Shown piece by piece: positions 24,073 to 34,763 of a stretch of DNA of 64,000 nucleotides (positions within the stretch are counted from its first letter, which is position 1; the number at the start of each line of letters is the position of its first letter). The stretch spans positions 372,001 to 436,000 of the forward strand of contig NZ_VRKN01000002.1 of the NCBI RefSeq assembly GCF_008080435.1. The letters are read 5' to 3'. Position numbers and translations under genes: made by a program. Below the pieces are notes generated by a model, which saw only the letters and a list, made by a program, of their open reading frames with translations, did no database searches and had not been told where the DNA came from. This DNA is from Enterobacter asburiae (GTDB lineage Bacteria; Pseudomonadota; Gammaproteobacteria; Enterobacterales; Enterobacteriaceae).

Positions 24073-25035
24073 TTACGCGTTAGCTTCCTTAACTTCGCGG
24101 ATGCGGTCCTGATACTCGCGCAGCTTCTGCGGGGTCATCATTCGACGCTGATCGTCAAGCACCACACCACCGACTTCGTCAGCGATGTGCTGAGCGGACT
24201 GCAGCATCAGCTTAAAGTTTTGCAGTTCGTCGCCGTAGGACGGCACCTGCATAAAGATAGTCACACCCGGGGTCACGAAATCACCGGTCATTTCCGGATC
24301 AAAGGTGCCAGGGTTAACCATGTTGGCCAGGCTGAACAGCGCCGGACCGCTACCGTCAGGGCTCAGGTGGCGATGGAAAATGTTCATATCGCCAAACTTG
24401 AAGCCTGCCTGTTGAATACTGTTAAGCAGCACGTCACCGTTGAGATGGCTACCGTGATGCGCGGCCACGTTCATGATGATCACCGCTTCTTTACGCTGCG
24501 GTTTTTCAACAACCGGCTCTGGCTCTACAACGGGCTCAGGCTCAACGTGCGGGGCCGGAGCGGGCTGAGGCGCAGGTTGCTGCGGTTGTTGTACCGGCTG
24601 AACAGGCTGTTGTTGCACGGGCTGCTGCACCGGTTGCTGTTGAACCGGCTGGGCAGGCTGCTGATGGACAGGCTGTTGCGGCGGCTGGCGCACCGGCTCT
24701 TCCACAGGCTGCGGCGCTGGCTGGCGCGGCTGTGCAGAAGCATACGGCGGTTGATACTGGTGCTGCGAAGGACGAGGCGCTTCATGCTCCCCATGGCCTG
24801 CGCCGGGCGCAGTATTGACCCGATGAACACGAACTTCACCCACGCCGTCATCATCGCTGCCGTCGATGTCATCTTCACTGTCATCGTCGTCACGACTGGA
24901 CTTCATGCGCTTCAGTGGGCGATCGCGAAACATCGAGGAACGCTCTTTACGGCTGGTCCAGAAACCATGTACCAGTAAAGCGATTATGGCGATCGCGCCA
25001 ACAATGATTAATATCAGACGCAAATCCTGCATCAT
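24073..25035 (-). CDS. zipA: Cell division protein ZipA
   Basis: Essential bitopic membrane protein that anchors FtsZ rings. Of 320 residues, an N-terminal membrane helix (about 5-26) is followed by a charged segment ([17 protein letters not shown], then acidic), a long Pro/Gln-rich unstructured linker (about 85-175) and the FtsZ-binding domain (about 180-320, starting [16 protein letters not shown]). The start ATG is set at [10 protein letters not shown] as in E. coli; the open frame runs 17 codons further upstream. The linker is built of [12 protein letters not shown] repeats, which probably vary in number between strains. Confidence 0.97.
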   Translation of the reverse strand: MMQDLRLILIIVGAIAIIALLVHGFWTSRKERSSMFRDRPLKRMKSSRDDDDSEDDIDGSDDDGVGEVRVHRVNTAPGAGHGEHEAPRPSQHQYQPPYASAQPRQPAPQPVEEPVRQPPQQPVHQQPAQPVQQQPVQQPVQQQPVQPVQQPQQPAPQPAPAPHVEPEPVVEPEPVVEKPQRKEAVIIMNVAAHHGSHLNGDVLLNSIQQAGFKFGDMNIFHRHLSPDGSGPALFSLANMVNPGTFDPEMTGDFVTPGVTIFMQVPSYGDELQNFKLMLQSAQHIADEVGGVVLDDQRRMMTPQKLREYQDRIREVKEANA

Positions 25036-25265
25036 TATATTCTCTGTTGTTCTAACACCTTGCCACCACGGCAAACATTTACTCACTAAGAGTATTTGCC
25101 GTTTACGTCAAGTGCAAGTGTGTGCAGAGCATTCACAGCATAAAGATGAAGGAAATCGTGCTTTTTGCTGGTTTTTCGAACATTTCCGAACTGGTCATTG
25201 CTCCGTAAGTGGATAATATAGGCGGGCAATTCCACTGGTTGTGTAAAAAGGAGTACAGCCTGGCT

Positions 25266-26027
25266 ATGGTTTCAACATCTTCTTCTCCCCCGCGCAGCGG
25301 CGTCTGGTATTTTTCTCAGGGCTGGAAACTGGTCTCCCTGCCGGGGATTCGACGCTTCGTCATTCTCCCGCTGTTGATCAACATTATTCTGATGGGCGGC
25401 GCGTTCTGGTGGCTGTTCACAAAGCTGGAGAGCTGGATCCCGTCGCTGATGAGCCATGTGCCGAACTGGCTACAGTGGCTTAACTACCTGCTCTGGCCGG
25501 TGGCGGTGATCTCCGTGCTGCTGGTGTTTGGGTATTTTTTCTCGACGATTGCGAACTGGATAGCCGCACCGTTTAACGGTCTGCTGGCAGAACAGCTGGA
25601 AGCGCGGCTTACCGGCGCAACACCGCCGGACACGGGCATGCTGGGGATCATGAAAGATCTGCCACGCATCATGAAGCGCGAGTGGCAGAAGTTTGCCTGG
25701 TACCTGCCCCGCGCGATTGTGCTGCTTATCCTCTATTTTGTACCTGGCATTGGCCAGACGGTGGCGCCGGTGCTGTGGTTCCTGTTCAGCGCCTGGATGC
25801 TGGCCATTCAGTACTGCGACTATCCGTTCGATAACCACAAGGTGCCGTTTAAAGCGATGCGCACCGCCCTGCGCAGCCAGAAGGTCGCCAATATGCAGTT
25901 TGGTGCGCTGACCAGCCTGTTCACCATGATTCCCTTCCTGAATCTGTTCATCATGCCCGTCGCCGTCTGCGGCGCGACGGCGATGTGGGTGGACTGCTAC
26001 CGTGCTAAGCACGCGTTATGGAAATAA
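25266..26027 (+). CDS. cysZ: Sulfate permease CysZ
   Basis: Inner-membrane sulfate importer feeding cysteine synthesis, 253 residues as in E. coli. Family segments include [19 protein letters not shown] and the conserved [21 protein letters not shown]; several helices are apparent. The start is at MVSTSSS, with AGGAG about 12 nt upstream; a further 19 codons of open frame lie before it. It is divergent from zipA and followed after 163 nt by cysK, which has its own leader. Confidence 0.95.
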   Translation: MVSTSSSPPRSGVWYFSQGWKLVSLPGIRRFVILPLLINIILMGGAFWWLFTKLESWIPSLMSHVPNWLQWLNYLLWPVAVISVLLVFGYFFSTIANWIAAPFNGLLAEQLEARLTGATPPDTGMLGIMKDLPRIMKREWQKFAWYLPRAIVLLILYFVPGIGQTVAPVLWFLFSAWMLAIQYCDYPFDNHKVPFKAMRTALRSQKVANMQFGALTSLFTMIPFLNLFIMPVAVCGATAMWVDCYRAKHALWK

Positions 26028-26190
26028 TGCAAAAATGTGTAAAGCAGGGGTGGCTTATGCCGCCCCTTATTCCATACTGATCCCCATTATTTCCTTGCAG
26101 TATATAGATATGCGAATTCCTTACTTCCCCCTACCTGCTTAGCAGGTATGCTGGGTCGGTATCCCAATTTCATACAGTTAAGGACAGGCC

Positions 26191-27162
26191 ATGAGTAAGA
26201 TTTATGAAGACAACTCGCTGACTATCGGTCATACGCCCCTGGTTCGACTGAACCGTATCGGTAATGGACGCATTCTGGCGAAGGTCGAATCACGTAACCC
26301 GAGCTTCAGCGTAAAATGCCGTATCGGTGCAAACATGATTTGGGATGCTGAAAAACGTGGTGTGCTGAAGCCGGGCGTTGAGCTGGTGGAACCGACCAGC
26401 GGCAATACCGGTATCGCTCTGGCCTATGTGGCTGCCGCGCGTGGCTACAAGCTGACGCTGACCATGCCAGAAACCATGAGCATCGAGCGTCGTAAGCTGC
26501 TCAAAGCGCTGGGCGCGAACCTGGTGCTGACCGAAGGCGCGAAAGGCATGAAAGGGGCCATTCAGAAAGCCGAAGAGATTGTGGCCAGCGATCCGGCAAA
26601 ATATCTGCTGCTTCAGCAGTTCAGCAACCCGGCTAACCCGGAAATTCATGAAAAAACTACCGGCCCGGAAATCTGGGAAGATACCGACGGTCAGGTTGAC
26701 GTGTTCATCTCCGGCGTAGGTACCGGCGGTACGCTGACCGGCGTGTCACGCTATATTAAAGGCACAAAGGGTAAAAAAGACCTGATCACCGTTGCCGTTG
26801 AACCGACTGACTCACCGGTTATCACCCAGGCACTGGCGGGTGAAGAGATCAAACCAGGCCCGCATAAAATCCAGGGTATTGGCGCAGGCTTCATTCCGGG
26901 CAACCTGGATCTGAAGCTGATCGATAAAGTGGTCACCATCACTAACGAAGAAGCCATCACGACCGCGCGTCGCCTGATGGATGAAGAAGGCATTCTGGCG
27001 GGTATCTCTTCCGGTGCGGCCGTTGCGGCAGCGCTCAAACTTCAGGAAGATGAGGCCTTTACCAATAAGAATATTGTGGTTATCCTGCCTTCCTCGGGTG
27101 AGCGTTACTTGAGCACCGCACTGTTTGCCGATCTGTTTACCGAAAAAGAGCTGCAACAGTAG
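26191..27162 (+). CDS. cysK: Cysteine synthase A (O-acetylserine sulfhydrylase A)
   Basis: PLP enzyme making cysteine from O-acetylserine and sulfide; 323 residues. The Schiff-base Lys42 lies in [10 protein letters not shown]. The phosphate-binding loop [10 protein letters not shown] and substrate loop [10 protein letters not shown] are intact, as is the C-terminal SSGERYLST. An inverted repeat TACCTGC/GCAGGTA (26132-26148) lies in the leader. CysB control is expected from the E. coli gene, but I could not define its site. A strong terminator follows. Confidence 0.98.
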   Translation: MSKIYEDNSLTIGHTPLVRLNRIGNGRILAKVESRNPSFSVKCRIGANMIWDAEKRGVLKPGVELVEPTSGNTGIALAYVAAARGYKLTLTMPETMSIERRKLLKALGANLVLTEGAKGMKGAIQKAEEIVASDPAKYLLLQQFSNPANPEIHEKTTGPEIWEDTDGQVDVFISGVGTGGTLTGVSRYIKGTKGKKDLITVAVEPTDSPVITQALAGEEIKPGPHKIQGIGAGFIPGNLDLKLIDKVVTITNEEAITTARRLMDEEGILAGISSGAAVAAALKLQEDEAFTNKNIVVILPSSGERYLSTALFADLFTEKELQQ

Positions 27163-27184
27163 TGCCAGCATGTTAATAACGCGT

Positions 27185-27212
27185 AAAAAAGCACCTTTTC
27201 AGGTGCTTTTTT
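27185..27212 (+). terminator. Terminator of cysK
   Basis: Stem AAAAAAGCACCT / AGGTGCTTTTTT with loop TTTC, followed by TTTTTTG. Textbook intrinsic terminator. Confidence 0.93.
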
Positions 27213-27325
27213 GTGGCCTGCTTCAAACTTTTGCCCCTCCTGGCATTGCTTCACCCCGTTGGGTCTGGTATTTAAACCAGCAATTATTTTGATGCGTGAA
27301 ATTAATCGGTGAACGAAATAGCCTT

Positions 27326-27338
27326 GCTGAATCGATTT
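27326..27338 (+). promoter_or_regulatory. Cra (FruR) operator of ptsH
   Basis: GCTGAATCGATTT fully matches the Cra half-site pattern GCTGAATCGNTT. It directly abuts the CRP-like site in the distal ptsH promoter region. Confidence 0.65.
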
Positions 27339-27354
27339 TATGATTTGGTTCAAG
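27339..27354 (+). promoter_or_regulatory. CRP-like site of ptsH
   Basis: TATGA-N6-TCAAG, a weak match to TGTGA-N6-TCACA but in the position recalled for the E. coli ptsH distal promoter site. It is followed 16 nt later by TAATGT as a possible -10. Confidence 0.5.
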
Positions 27355-27479
27355 TCTTGCTTTCGCTGCATAATGTTTAATGACGATCGAAACGTCAGCG
27401 CTAACAATACAGGCTAAAGTTCAGTCGCCAGGCTAGACTTTAGTTCCACAACACTAAACCTATAAGTTGGGGAAATACA

Positions 27480-27737
27480 ATGTTCCAGCAAGAAGTTACC
27501 ATTACCGCTCCGAACGGTCTGCACACCCGCCCTGCTGCTCAGTTTGTTAAAGAAGCAAAAGGCTTCACATCTGAAATCACTGTGACTTCCAACGGCAAGA
27601 GCGCAAGCGCAAAAAGCCTGTTCAAACTGCAGACTCTGGGCCTGACTCAGGGCACCGTTGTCACCATCTCTGCAGAAGGTGAAGACGAGCAGAAAGCAGT
27701 TGAGCATCTGGTAAAACTGATGGCTGAGCTCGAGTAA
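27480..27737 (+). CDS. ptsH: Phosphocarrier protein HPr
   Basis: Cytoplasmic phosphocarrier of the sugar phosphotransferase system, 85 residues. It accepts phosphate on His15 ([10 protein letters not shown]) from Enzyme I and passes it to EIIA domains. Ser46 (KSASAKSLF) is the regulatory site in Gram-positives and only a structural residue here. It is the first gene of ptsHI-crr; ptsI starts 44 nt downstream. Confidence 0.99.
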
Positions 27738-27781
27738 GTTTCCGGGTTCTTTTAAATATCAGTCACAAGTAAGGTAGGGTT

Positions 27782-29509
27782 ATGATTTCAGGCATTTTAG
27801 CATCCCCGGGTATCGCTTTCGGCAAAGCACTGCTGCTGAAAGAAGACGAGATCGTCATCGACCGGAAAAAAATTTCTGCCGACAAGGTTGATCAGGAAGT
27901 TGAACGTTTTCTGAGCGGTCGTGCCAAGGCATCTGCGCAACTGGAAGCAATCAAAACTAAAGCTGGCGAAACTTTCGGTGAAGAAAAAGAAGCCATCTTC
28001 GAAGGGCACATCATGCTGCTCGAAGATGAGGAGCTGGAGCAGGAAATCATAGCCCTGATTAAAGATAAAGGCATGACGGCCGACGCGGCTGCGCATGAAG
28101 TTATCGAAGGTCAGGCAACTGCCCTGGAAGAACTGGATGATGAATACCTGAAAGAGCGTGCGGCTGACGTACGTGACATCGGTAAGCGCCTGCTGCGCAA
28201 CATCCTGGGTCTGGCCATCATCGACCTGAGCGCGATTCAGGATGAAGTGATCCTGGTTGCCGCTGACCTCACCCCGTCTGAAACCGCACAGCTGAACCTG
28301 AAAAAGGTTCTCGGTTTCATCACCGACGCGGGTGGCCGTACCTCCCACACCTCTATCATGGCGCGCTCTCTGGAACTGCCTGCCATCGTGGGTACCGGTA
28401 GCGTCACCTCTCAGGTGAAAAACGGCGACTATCTGATTCTGGATGCCGTAAACAATCTGGTTTACGTCAACCCAACCAATGAAGAGATCGATAAACTGCG
28501 CGCGGTTCAGGAGCAGGTTGCGACTGAAAAAGCGGAACTCGCTAAGCTGAAAGACCTGCCAGCCATCACCCTGGACGGCCATCAGGTAGAAGTGTGCGCA
28601 AACATCGGTACCGTCCGCGACGTTGATGGCGCTGAGCGCAACGGTGCGGAAGGCGTCGGTCTCTATCGTACAGAATTCCTGTTCATGGACCGTGACGCGC
28701 TGCCAACGGAAGAAGAGCAGTTTGCTGCTTATAAAGCCGTGGCTGAAGCGTGTGGCTCTCAGGCGGTTATCGTCCGTACCATGGACATCGGTGGCGACAA
28801 AGAGCTTCCGTACATGAACTTCCCGAAAGAAGAGAACCCGTTCCTGGGTTGGCGTGCAATCCGTATCGCGATGGATCGTAAAGAGATCCTGCGTGACCAG
28901 GTTCGCGCGATCCTGCGTGCCTCTGCTTTCGGTAAACTGCGCATCATGTTCCCGATGATCATCTCTGTTGAAGAAGTGCGTGCACTGAAGAAAGAGATCG
29001 AAATCTACAAACAGGAATTGCGCGACGAAGGTAAAGCGTTTGACGAGTCAATCGAGATCGGCGTGATGGTGGAAACACCTGCAGCGGCGACCATTGCGCG
29101 TCATTTAGCCAAAGAAGTTGATTTCTTTAGTATCGGCACCAATGATTTAACGCAGTACACCCTGGCAGTTGACCGTGGTAATGATATGATTTCACATCTC
29201 TACCAGCCAATGTCACCGTCCGTACTGAACTTGATCAAGCAAGTTATTGATGCTTCTCATGCAGAAGGTAAATGGACTGGCATGTGTGGTGAGCTTGCAG
29301 GCGACGAACGTGCTACACTTCTGTTGCTGGGTATGGGTCTGGACGAATTCTCTATGAGCGCCATTTCCATCCCGCGCATTAAGAAGATTATCCGTAACAC
29401 GAACTTCGAAGATGCGAAGGTATTAGCAGAGCAGGCTCTTGCTCAACCGACAACGGACGAGTTAATGACGCTGGTTAACAAGTTCATTGAAGAAAAAACA
29501 ATCTGCTAA
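27782..29509 (+). CDS. ptsI: PTS Enzyme I
   Basis: PEP-protein phosphotransferase starting the PTS chain, 575 residues. The phospho-acceptor His189 is in [13 protein letters not shown]. The PEP-binding TIM barrel holds [14 protein letters not shown] and the C-terminal signature [20 protein letters not shown] with the catalytic MCGELAGD cysteine region. It is co-transcribed with ptsH and crr. Confidence 0.99.
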   Translation: MISGILASPGIAFGKALLLKEDEIVIDRKKISADKVDQEVERFLSGRAKASAQLEAIKTKAGETFGEEKEAIFEGHIMLLEDEELEQEIIALIKDKGMTADAAAHEVIEGQATALEELDDEYLKERAADVRDIGKRLLRNILGLAIIDLSAIQDEVILVAADLTPSETAQLNLKKVLGFITDAGGRTSHTSIMARSLELPAIVGTGSVTSQVKNGDYLILDAVNNLVYVNPTNEEIDKLRAVQEQVATEKAELAKLKDLPAITLDGHQVEVCANIGTVRDVDGAERNGAEGVGLYRTEFLFMDRDALPTEEEQFAAYKAVAEACGSQAVIVRTMDIGGDKELPYMNFPKEENPFLGWRAIRIAMDRKEILRDQVRAILRASAFGKLRIMFPMIISVEEVRALKKEIEIYKQELRDEGKAFDESIEIGVMVETPAAATIARHLAKEVDFFSIGTNDLTQYTLAVDRGNDMISHLYQPMSPSVLNLIKQVIDASHAEGKWTGMCGELAGDERATLLLLGMGLDEFSMSAISIPRIKKIIRNTNFEDAKVLAEQALAQPTTDELMTLVNKFIEEKTIC

Positions 29510-29549
29510 TCCACGAGATGCGGCCCAATTTACTGCTTAGGAGAAGATC

Positions 29550-30059
29550 ATGGGTTTGTTCGATAAACTGAAATCTCTGGTTTCTGATGATAAAAAAGAC
29601 TCCGGAACTATTGAGATTGTTGCTCCGCTCTCCGGCGAGATCGTCAACATCGAAGACGTGCCGGATGTAGTGTTTGCTGAGAAAATCGTTGGTGATGGCA
29701 TTGCTATCAAACCAACTGGCAACAAAATGGTTGCTCCAGTTGACGGCACCATCGGTAAAATTTTTGAAACCAACCATGCGTTCTCTATCGAATCTGATAG
29801 CGGTATCGAACTGTTCGTTCACTTCGGTATCGACACTGTTGAACTGAAAGGCGAAGGCTTCAAACGTATCGCGGAAGAAGGCCAGCGTGTTAAAGTTGGC
29901 GACCCGGTGATTGAATTCGATCTGCCACTGCTGGAAGAAAAAGCCAAGTCTACCCTGACTCCGGTTGTTATCTCCAACATGGACGAAATCAAAGAACTGA
30001 TCAAACTGTCTGGCAGCGTCACCGTGGGTGAAACCCCGGTTATCCGCATCAAGAAGTAA
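29550..30059 (+). CDS. crr: PTS glucose-specific EIIA (Crr)
   Basis: Soluble EIIA-Glc of 169 residues: relays phosphate from HPr to EIIBC-Glc and, by phosphorylation state, controls adenylate cyclase and inducer exclusion. The active His is residue 91 counting Met (His90 by convention) in [13 protein letters not shown]; the helper His76 is in ETNHAFS. The N-terminal amphipathic tail [11 protein letters not shown] mediates membrane association. It is the last gene of the operon, followed by a strong terminator. Confidence 0.99.
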   Translation: MGLFDKLKSLVSDDKKDSGTIEIVAPLSGEIVNIEDVPDVVFAEKIVGDGIAIKPTGNKMVAPVDGTIGKIFETNHAFSIESDSGIELFVHFGIDTVELKGEGFKRIAEEGQRVKVGDPVIEFDLPLLEEKAKSTLTPVVISNMDEIKELIKLSGSVTVGETPVIRIKK

Positions 30060-30073
30060 TTCTTGCCGCACAG

Positions 30074-30102
30074 AAAAATGGCGCCTTCGGGCGCCATTTT
30101 TG
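30074..30102. terminator. Bidirectional terminator between crr and pdxK
   Basis: Stem AAAAATGGCGCC / GGCGCCATTTTT with a TTCG tetraloop; works for both convergent transcripts. Confidence 0.94.
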
Positions 30103-30103
30103 T

Positions 30104-30940
30104 TTATGCGGGGAGGATAAGCTCGTCGTAGCCTTTTGACTGGGTATACAGCATCACGTCAGTCACCCGATCGCCGGCCATGCGAATGGCATCGGCAACG
30201 GTTTTCCCTTCCACAATTCCGCTCACCAGTTCTGAACAGAACAGGTCGCCCGTCCCTTTCAGATCGGTTTCTACGCGCGGATGCGCGCTGATGGTCACGC
30301 CTTCATTCGTCACCAGCACCACGTGGATGTTTTGCGGGTCGTCAGCCACCGGCGCGCTGGTGATCGCCACCCATTTCAGGCTGTCAGAGAGCAATCCCTG
30401 AGCCGCCGCGATGGCGCTTTCCGGCGTACGGCACGGTTTGCCGCTTAGCACTTCCAGCTCATAGACGTTTGGCGTAATCCCCTGCGCCAGCGGCAGCAGG
30501 TGCTCCCGATACGCTTGTGGGATCTCGGGCTTCACGTACATTCCACTGTCGATATCGCCGATAACCGGGTCGACCAGCACCAGCAGGTCAGGATGCTGCG
30601 CTTTGACCACCTCCAGCCATTGAGCCAGCAGAACGATCTGGCTGGCACTGCCCATATAACCGGTGGTGACCGCTTTAAGCTCGCGCAGGATCTCGCGCTC
30701 TTCCAGCGCCTTTAGGTAGCCGCTGAACCACTCGTCGGGGATCACCCCACCATAAAACGTGTCGTAGTGTGGCGTGTTGCTAAACAGTACCGTCGGCACG
30801 GCGGTAACGTTCAGCCTGTGGGTACGAATATTCGGTACCGCAATGCTGTTCCCCACGCTGCCGTAAACCACCTGCGACTGCACGGCGACAATGTCGGTTT
30901 GCTGCGCCCGGGTGTTATCCCGGAATAGAATCATCTCCAT
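30104..30940 (-). CDS. pdxK: Pyridoxine/pyridoxal/pyridoxamine kinase
   Basis: ATP-dependent phosphorylation of B6 vitamers in the salvage route to PLP, 278 residues (E. coli 283). It is a ribokinase-fold protein with [17 protein letters not shown] at the substrate side, [14 protein letters not shown], and the anion-hole motif DLKGTGDLF with catalytic Asp. The start is the first ATG, preceded by GGGGA overlapping the cysM end. Only 5 nt separate it from the cysM stop, so it is likely expressed with cysM. In K-12 two genes (yfeK, yfeS) intervene. Confidence 0.95.
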   Translation of the reverse strand: MEMILFRDNTRAQQTDIVAVQSQVVYGSVGNSIAVPNIRTHRLNVTAVPTVLFSNTPHYDTFYGGVIPDEWFSGYLKALEEREILRELKAVTTGYMGSASQIVLLAQWLEVVKAQHPDLLVLVDPVIGDIDSGMYVKPEIPQAYREHLLPLAQGITPNVYELEVLSGKPCRTPESAIAAAQGLLSDSLKWVAITSAPVADDPQNIHVVLVTNEGVTISAHPRVETDLKGTGDLFCSELVSGIVEGKTVADAIRMAGDRVTDVMLYTQSKGYDELILPA

Positions 30941-30945
30941 GACGC

Positions 30946-31857
30946 TTAAATCCCCGCCCCCTGCGAATAACTCTCTTCACCAAAGACGCCGGTAGACAGA
31001 TAGCGATCGCCGCGATCGCAAATAATCGCCACCACCACCGCCCCCGGGTTTGCCTGTGCAACCCGAATCGCACCCGCTACCGCGCCGCCCGAGCTGACCC
31101 CGCAGAAGATACCTTCGCGCACGGCCAGCTCACGCATGGTATTTTCCGCCTCGCGCTGGTGAAGATCCAGCACCTGATCCACAAGCTGCGCATTAAAGAT
31201 GCCGGGCATATACTCCGCCGGCCAGCGGCGAATGCCCGGAATACTGCTCCCCTCTTCCGGCTGCAGGCCAACAATGGTGACGGCTTTTTCCTGCTCGCGC
31301 AGAAAACGCGATACCCCGGTAATGGTGCCAGTGGTGCCCATGCTGGAGACAAAATGGGTGATACGCCCATCGGTTTGCTGCCAGATTTCCGGGCCGGTAG
31401 TGGTGTAGTGCGCGTACGGGTTATCCGGGTTGTTGAACTGATCGAGCAGTTTACCTTCGCCGCGCTCGGCCATTTCTAACGCTAAGTCGCGCGCGCCTTC
31501 CATTCCCTGCTCTTTGGTCACCAGAATCAGCTCGGCCCCGTAGGCACGCATCGCAGCGCGGCGCTCCTGGCTCATGTTGTCCGGCATCAGCAGCTTCATG
31601 CGGTAGCCTTTCAGCGCCGCAATCATCGCCAGGGCGATACCGGTGTTGCCGCTGGTGGCTTCAATCAGCACGTCGCCAGGCTTAATTTCTCCGCGTTTTT
31701 CGGCCTGGACAATCATCGACAGCGCCGCGCGGTCCTTCACCGACCCCGCCGGGTTATTGCCTTCGAGTTTGACCCAGATTTCACTGCCGTTGTCTGGCCC
31801 CATGCGCTGAAGCTTGACCAGAGGGGTGTTGCCGATGGTGTGTTCTAATGTATTCAT
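30946..31857 (-). CDS. cysM: Cysteine synthase B (O-acetylserine sulfhydrylase B)
   Basis: PLP enzyme making cysteine or, with thiosulfate, S-sulfocysteine; 303 residues as in E. coli. Schiff-base Lys41 is in [23 protein letters not shown] and [10 protein letters not shown] are the substrate and phosphate loops. It is the last cys gene behind cysPTWA on the same strand, but a 113-nt gap with two REP elements separates it from cysA, which may lower its expression. pdxK follows directly. Confidence 0.98.
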   Translation of the reverse strand: MNTLEHTIGNTPLVKLQRMGPDNGSEIWVKLEGNNPAGSVKDRAALSMIVQAEKRGEIKPGDVLIEATSGNTGIALAMIAALKGYRMKLLMPDNMSQERRAAMRAYGAELILVTKEQGMEGARDLALEMAERGEGKLLDQFNNPDNPYAHYTTTGPEIWQQTDGRITHFVSSMGTTGTITGVSRFLREQEKAVTIVGLQPEEGSSIPGIRRWPAEYMPGIFNAQLVDQVLDLHQREAENTMRELAVREGIFCGVSSGGAVAGAIRVAQANPGAVVVAIICDRGDRYLSTGVFGEESYSQGAGI

Positions 31858-31876
31858 GATCGCTGTCCAATAAAAA

Positions 31877-31949
31877 GCCCGGTGGCGCGCAGCGATCCGG
31901 GCCTACGGACGTCATATTGTAGGCCGGGTAAGCGCAGCGCCACCCGGCA
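31877..31949. repeat. BIME: two inverted REP-like elements between cysA and cysM
   Basis: First element 31877-31906 (GCCCGGTGGCGC...CCGGGCCTAC), second in the opposite orientation 31918-31949 (TGTAGGCCGGGTAAGCGCAG, then CGCCACCCGGCA). It is transcribed as part of the cys mRNA and probably acts as a stability or gyrase-binding element. Confidence 0.85.
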
Positions 31950-31970
31950 AAACTACGTAATCCTAACCTA

Positions 31971-33065
31971 TCAGGCTGACTCCGCCAGAGCAATATCCTC
32001 GCGCGTCTCGATGCGCTCCTTCCCGTGATAAATACGGGCATGCTGCAGACCGACAAACAGGCGCTCACCCCGGTGCGGCGGCACGTCGTCGCGCATGACC
32101 ACGGTCAGCGGCTCGGTATACCAGCCCAGCGGCTGTACCACCAATTGGGTGTAGTGACCTTTAGGGCTAGCTTCCAGCACCTGCACCGGCAGCGGTGAAT
32201 CCAGGCTGGTTCGGCGGCTCACGTCCACTTCCCACGGACGCAGGAACAGATCGACCGGCCCCTGATGCGCGGAGGTATAGCCCAGCGGCCAGCGGTGCGC
32301 GCCAACGTGGAACTGTCCACCGCGAATAGTGCCCTGCAAACGGTTTACCTCGCCCATAAACTCCAGCACGAAGCGGGTCGCCGGTTCACGCCAGAGCTGC
32401 TCCGGCTCGTCAACCTGCTCAATGTTGCCCTGGCTCATGACCACCACGCGATCCGCAACTTCCATCGCCTCTTCCTGATCGTGGGTCACGAAGACGCTGG
32501 TAAATTTCAGCTCTTCATGCAGCTGGCGCAGCCAGCGGCGCAGCTCTTTACGCACCTGCGCATCCAGCGCGCCGAAGGGTTCATCCAGCAGCAGAATTTG
32601 CGGCTCGACGGCCAGCGCGCGCGCCAGCGCCACACGCTGTTTCTGCCCGCCGGACAGCTGGGCCGGGAAACGGTCCGCCAAATGAGCCAGCTGCACCATC
32701 TCCAGCAGTTTGGTCACTTTCGCTTTAATGGTTGCCGCATCCGGACGCTCGCGACGCGGCAGCACGGTCAGGCCAAACGCGATGTTGTCGAACACGGTCA
32801 TGTGGCGGAACAGCGCGTAATGCTGGAACACAAAACCGACTTTACGATCGCGGGCGTGCAGGCGGCTCACGTCGGTGCCGTGAAAGCGAATGTGACCGCT
32901 GGTCTGATGCTCAAGCCCGGCGATAATACGCAGCAGCGTGGTTTTACCCGAGCCAGACGGCCCCAGCAGCGCCACCATTTGTCCGGAAGGGATATCCAGC
33001 GAGATATCATTCAGCACCTGGGTGCGACCAAAAGACTTCTTAATATTGGCAATCTCAATGCTCAT
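31971..33065 (-). CDS. cysA: Sulfate/thiosulfate ABC transporter ATPase CysA
   Basis: Cytoplasmic ATP-binding subunit energising CysTW, 364 residues (E. coli 365). Walker [10 protein letters not shown] (35-43), signature LSGGQKQR, Walker [12 protein letters not shown] and switch [10 protein letters not shown] are all intact; the C-terminal TOBE-type regulatory part runs from about 240. Its start overlaps the cysW end by 11 nt, indicating translational coupling within cysPTWA. Confidence 0.98.
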   Translation of the reverse strand: MSIEIANIKKSFGRTQVLNDISLDIPSGQMVALLGPSGSGKTTLLRIIAGLEHQTSGHIRFHGTDVSRLHARDRKVGFVFQHYALFRHMTVFDNIAFGLTVLPRRERPDAATIKAKVTKLLEMVQLAHLADRFPAQLSGGQKQRVALARALAVEPQILLLDEPFGALDAQVRKELRRWLRQLHEELKFTSVFVTHDQEEAMEVADRVVVMSQGNIEQVDEPEQLWREPATRFVLEFMGEVNRLQGTIRGGQFHVGAHRWPLGYTSAHQGPVDLFLRPWEVDVSRRTSLDSPLPVQVLEASPKGHYTQLVVQPLGWYTEPLTVVMRDDVPPHRGERLFVGLQHARIYHGKERIETREDIALAESA

Positions 33066-33930
33066 GGTTTCCCTCCTGATGCTGACGTTTTTCCTGATTT
33101 TCTAAACGCCACTGCACCACACTCTTCAAAAACAGGGTCAAAATGGCCATCAGCGTCAGCAACGCTGCGGCAGTAAACGAGCCGATGGTGTTGTAGTCCT
33201 GCTGCAGTAATTCAATCTGTAGCGGCAGCGACAAGGTTTCACCCCGGATGGAGCCGGAGACGACGGACACGGCACCGAACTCACCAATCGCGCGGGCGTT
33301 GGTCAGCACCACGCCGTAAAGCAGCGCCCAGCGGATATTCGGCAGCGTCACGCGACGGAACATCTGCCAGCCTGACGCGCCCAGCAGCACCGCCGCTTCG
33401 TCTTCGTTGCTCCCCTGGCTCAACATCACTGGCACCAGCTCACGCACCACAAACGGACAGGTCACGAAGATGGTGACCAGCACCATCCCCGGCCAGGCGA
33501 ACATGATCTGCAGGTTATGCTCGTCCAGCCAGCCGCCCAATGGGCCGTTGGAGCCATAAAAGAGCAAGTACACCAGACCCGCCACCACCGGCGATACGGC
33601 GAAAGGAATGTCCAGCAGGGTCAGCAGCAGCTGACGTCCCGGGAAGTTGAAGCGGGTCACCAGCCAGGCCAACAGGGTCCCGAACACGAGGTTCACCGGC
33701 ACGGTGATCAACGCAATCAGCACGGTCAGCCAGATGGCATGCAGCATATCCGGGTTCGCCAGGTTTTCCAGCGCGGGCATCAGGCCCTTGCTGAACGCCT
33801 GAACGAAGATATAAACCGTCGGCACGACGAGAATGAGGGCGGAAACCAGCACGCCCACCCCAATCAGAAACCATTTACCCCAGTTGATGCGGGGTGCATC
33901 GTATCGCTTCAATTGCGTAACTTCCGCCAT
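33055..33930 (-). CDS. cysW: Sulfate/thiosulfate ABC permease CysW
   Basis: Inner-membrane channel subunit, 291 residues, six predicted helices. The ATPase-contact EAA loop is [22 protein letters not shown]. It forms a heterodimer with CysT. Start and stop overlap: ATG shares a base with the cysT stop, and its 3' end overlaps cysA. Confidence 0.97.
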   Translation of the reverse strand: MAEVTQLKRYDAPRINWGKWFLIGVGVLVSALILVVPTVYIFVQAFSKGLMPALENLANPDMLHAIWLTVLIALITVPVNLVFGTLLAWLVTRFNFPGRQLLLTLLDIPFAVSPVVAGLVYLLFYGSNGPLGGWLDEHNLQIMFAWPGMVLVTIFVTCPFVVRELVPVMLSQGSNEDEAAVLLGASGWQMFRRVTLPNIRWALLYGVVLTNARAIGEFGAVSVVSGSIRGETLSLPLQIELLQQDYNTIGSFTAAALLTLMAILTLFLKSVVQWRLENQEKRQHQEGNHEH

Positions 33931-34763
33931 CAGTGACCTACCACACGTCGACCAAAGCGACTTTGCAGAGTGTTAATCGAGTACAGCAGCAGCAGCGAGG
34001 CCGCCAGGATCACCGAGGCAATCGCGCTCGCCGCCGGATAATCAAACTCCTGCAAACGGATGAAAATCATCAGCGAGGTGACTTCTGTTTTCCAGGCGAT
34101 GTTTCCGGCGATAAAAATCACCGCGCCGAACTCACCGAGGCTGCGGGTAAACGACAGCGCGACACCCGCCATCAGCGCCGGAGACAGCTCCGGCAGAACC
34201 ACCTTGCGGAAGCTCTGCCAGCGCGTGGCGCCCAGCGTTTCCGCCGCTTCTTCGTATTCCGGACCCAACTCTTCCAGCACCGGCTGCACGGTACGAACCA
34301 CAAACGGAATGCTGGTAAAGGCCATCGCCACCGCGATACCGAGCCAGGTATAGGTCACTTTGATGTCAAATTTCGCCAGCCACTCGCCGTACAGCCCGTT
34401 CACGGAGAAGAGCGACGCGAGGGTTAAGCCCGCCACCGCCGTCGGCAGCGCAAACGGCAGATCCATCAGGGCATCAAGCAGCGTGCGGCCCGGGAAGCGA
34501 TAGCGGGTTAAGATCCACGCCATCAGCAGGCCAAACACGCCGTTAAAAATGGAAGCGACAAACGCCGAAAGCAGCGTCACCTTATAGGCCGCCACCACCT
34601 GCGGGTTGGTGACCACGTCCCAGTATTGCGCCCAGCTCATCTGAGCAAGCTGCATCACCAGCGCGCTGAGCGGCAACAGTAAAATCAGGCAGACGAACAG
34701 CAGGCTGGTTCCGAGGCTCAAGGTAAAGCCGGGCAGCACGCGTTTAGTCGATACTGCAAACAT
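33930..34763 (-). CDS. cysT: Sulfate/thiosulfate ABC permease CysT (CysU)
   Basis: Inner-membrane channel subunit, 277 residues, six helices, EAA loop YEEAAETLGATRWQSFRKVVLP. Partner of CysW. It overlaps cysP and cysW by one base at each end, the tight packing typical of this operon. Confidence 0.97.
   Translation of the reverse strand: MFAVSTKRVLPGFTLSLGTSLLFVCLILLLPLSALVMQLAQMSWAQYWDVVTNPQVVAAYKVTLLSAFVASIFNGVFGLLMAWILTRYRFPGRTLLDALMDLPFALPTAVAGLTLASLFSVNGLYGEWLAKFDIKVTYTWLGIAVAMAFTSIPFVVRTVQPVLEELGPEYEEAAETLGATRWQSFRKVVLPELSPALMAGVALSFTRSLGEFGAVIFIAGNIAWKTEVTSLMIFIRLQEFDYPAASAIASVILAASLLLLYSINTLQSRFGRRVVGH

Larger units (their letters stand above)
27163..27479 (+). promoter_or_regulatory. 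317-nt region: cysK terminator and pts operon control region
   Basis: No gene is supported. It holds the cysK terminator, then Cra and CRP sites and likely -10 elements of the distal ptsH promoter (TAATGT at 27371-27376), and a ptsH-proximal AT-rich part with GGGGAAATACA before the ATG. The exact promoters of the proximal part are not resolved. Confidence 0.7.

Noticed and set aside
24187..24978. 263-codon open frame antisense to zipA
   Set aside because: It arises from the low-complexity Pro/Gln codons of zipA read on the other strand; no ribosome site or known domain.
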